From assembly GCA_903870145.1 (NCBI GenBank), contig CAIQBO010000030.1, positions 87,897 to 151,896 on the forward strand: DNA of 64,000 nucleotides, in the 5' to 3' direction. Origin of the DNA: an uncultured Burkholderiales bacterium (lineage in GTDB: Bacteria; Pseudomonadota; Gammaproteobacteria; Burkholderiales; Burkholderiaceae_C). The notes under the pieces are model-generated. The model was not told where the DNA came from, made no database searches, and worked only from the letters and a program-made list of their open reading frames with translations. Positions 63,922 to 64,000 of the stretch are shown here, piece after piece; within the stretch, counting starts at the first letter, position 1; each line of letters begins with the position of its first letter. Both the position numbers and the translations under genes were made by a program.

Positions 63922-64000
63922 ATGACCCCTCCGAACTTTGACCCCCGTGCTGCTTTATTGATCTCTGCTTCACGCTTGCGCCGAAGCGTCTCAAGCATTC
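63922..64000 (+). CDS. start of an unidentified gene (runs off the window)
   Basis: ATG opens a frame of 26 codons with no stop up to the window end: it starts MTPPNFDPRAALLISASRLR. GAGGG is immediately before the ATG, closer than ideal. Too short to recognise. It is 11 bases after the transporter stop on the same strand, so co-transcription is possible. Confidence 0.5.
   Translation, partial: MTPPNFDPRAALLISASRLRRSVSSI

Noticed and set aside
1..64000. CRISPR arrays, tRNA or rRNA genes, insertion sequences, toxin-antitoxin pairs or defence systems
   Set aside because: No regularly spaced repeats, cloverleaf-sized sequences, transposase motifs or paired small genes were seen; nearly all sequence is accounted for by housekeeping genes.

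Overview
The window reads as chromosome of a freshwater-type Comamonadaceae bacterium (Burkholderiales, Betaproteobacteria; Limnohabitans, Rhodoferax and Curvibacter are the kind of relatives I have in mind). This rests on gene content and order: glnA next to ntrBC, recC-recB-recD, pcm-rhodanese-tolC converging on waaA, an Anbu-type proteasome homologue, and GlnS, EttA and RND proteins of betaproteobacterial type. The genus is inference. Coding density is very high, with no gap above about 240 bases. I saw no rRNA, tRNA, insertion sequence, prophage, CRISPR array or origin. It is essentially a core-chromosome segment with one accessory-looking catabolic island.

Layout. 1-8.1 kb: 3' end of mutS, an Anbu peptidase coupled to an alpha/beta hydrolase, uppP, glnS, a MAPEG protein, an exported FAH-fold protein and a beta-propeller lipoprotein. 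8.1-12.8 kb (minus strand): nitrogen control, glnA - small exported protein - ntrB - ntrC, with a sigma-54 promoter and NtrC-type palindromes before glnA and a terminator after it. 13.0-16.5 kb: a four-gene minus-strand operon joined by ATGA overlaps (polysaccharide deacetylase-like, sterol desaturase, EI24-like membrane protein, CinA/MoCF domain). 16.6-19.8 kb: hydrolase, rsuA, ettA. 19.9-29.8 kb: recC-recB-recD plus a DEDDh exonuclease. 29.9-34.6 kb: an orphan hybrid histidine kinase, divergent from an RhlE-type helicase with a long structured leader.

34.6-45.0 kb is a sugar-acid island. One arm (minus) has a 2-hydroxyacid dehydrogenase, a GntR/FCD regulator and a cupin. The divergent arm (plus) has an IlvD/Edd-family sugar-acid dehydratase, a DenD-like dehydrogenase, kdgK, dgoK, dgoA and gloA. 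The edd-eda pair converges on it. Together these can turn aldonic acids into 2-keto-3-deoxy sugars, phosphorylate them and cleave them to pyruvate and glyceraldehyde 3-phosphate by both the galactonate and gluconate (Entner-Doudoroff) branches. A GntR-like operator sits in the divergent promoter, and a HexR-like palindrome lies before edd. No transporter is in the window.

45.2-64 kb: ChaC-like cyclotransferase, pdxH, a cyclophilin lipoprotein, a ZnuD-like TonB receptor with a small membrane protein, msrA, gcdH, a TetR-controlled RND pump (adaptor, permease) followed by pcm, rhodanese and tolC, then waaA and a phosphomannomutase/phosphoglucomutase, ogt, a DMT transporter and the start of one more gene. 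I did not find a clearly new defence or mobile system. The best leads are regulatory (rhlE leader, edd palindromes, divergent sugar-acid promoter) and a few proteins with atypical active sites or targeting.
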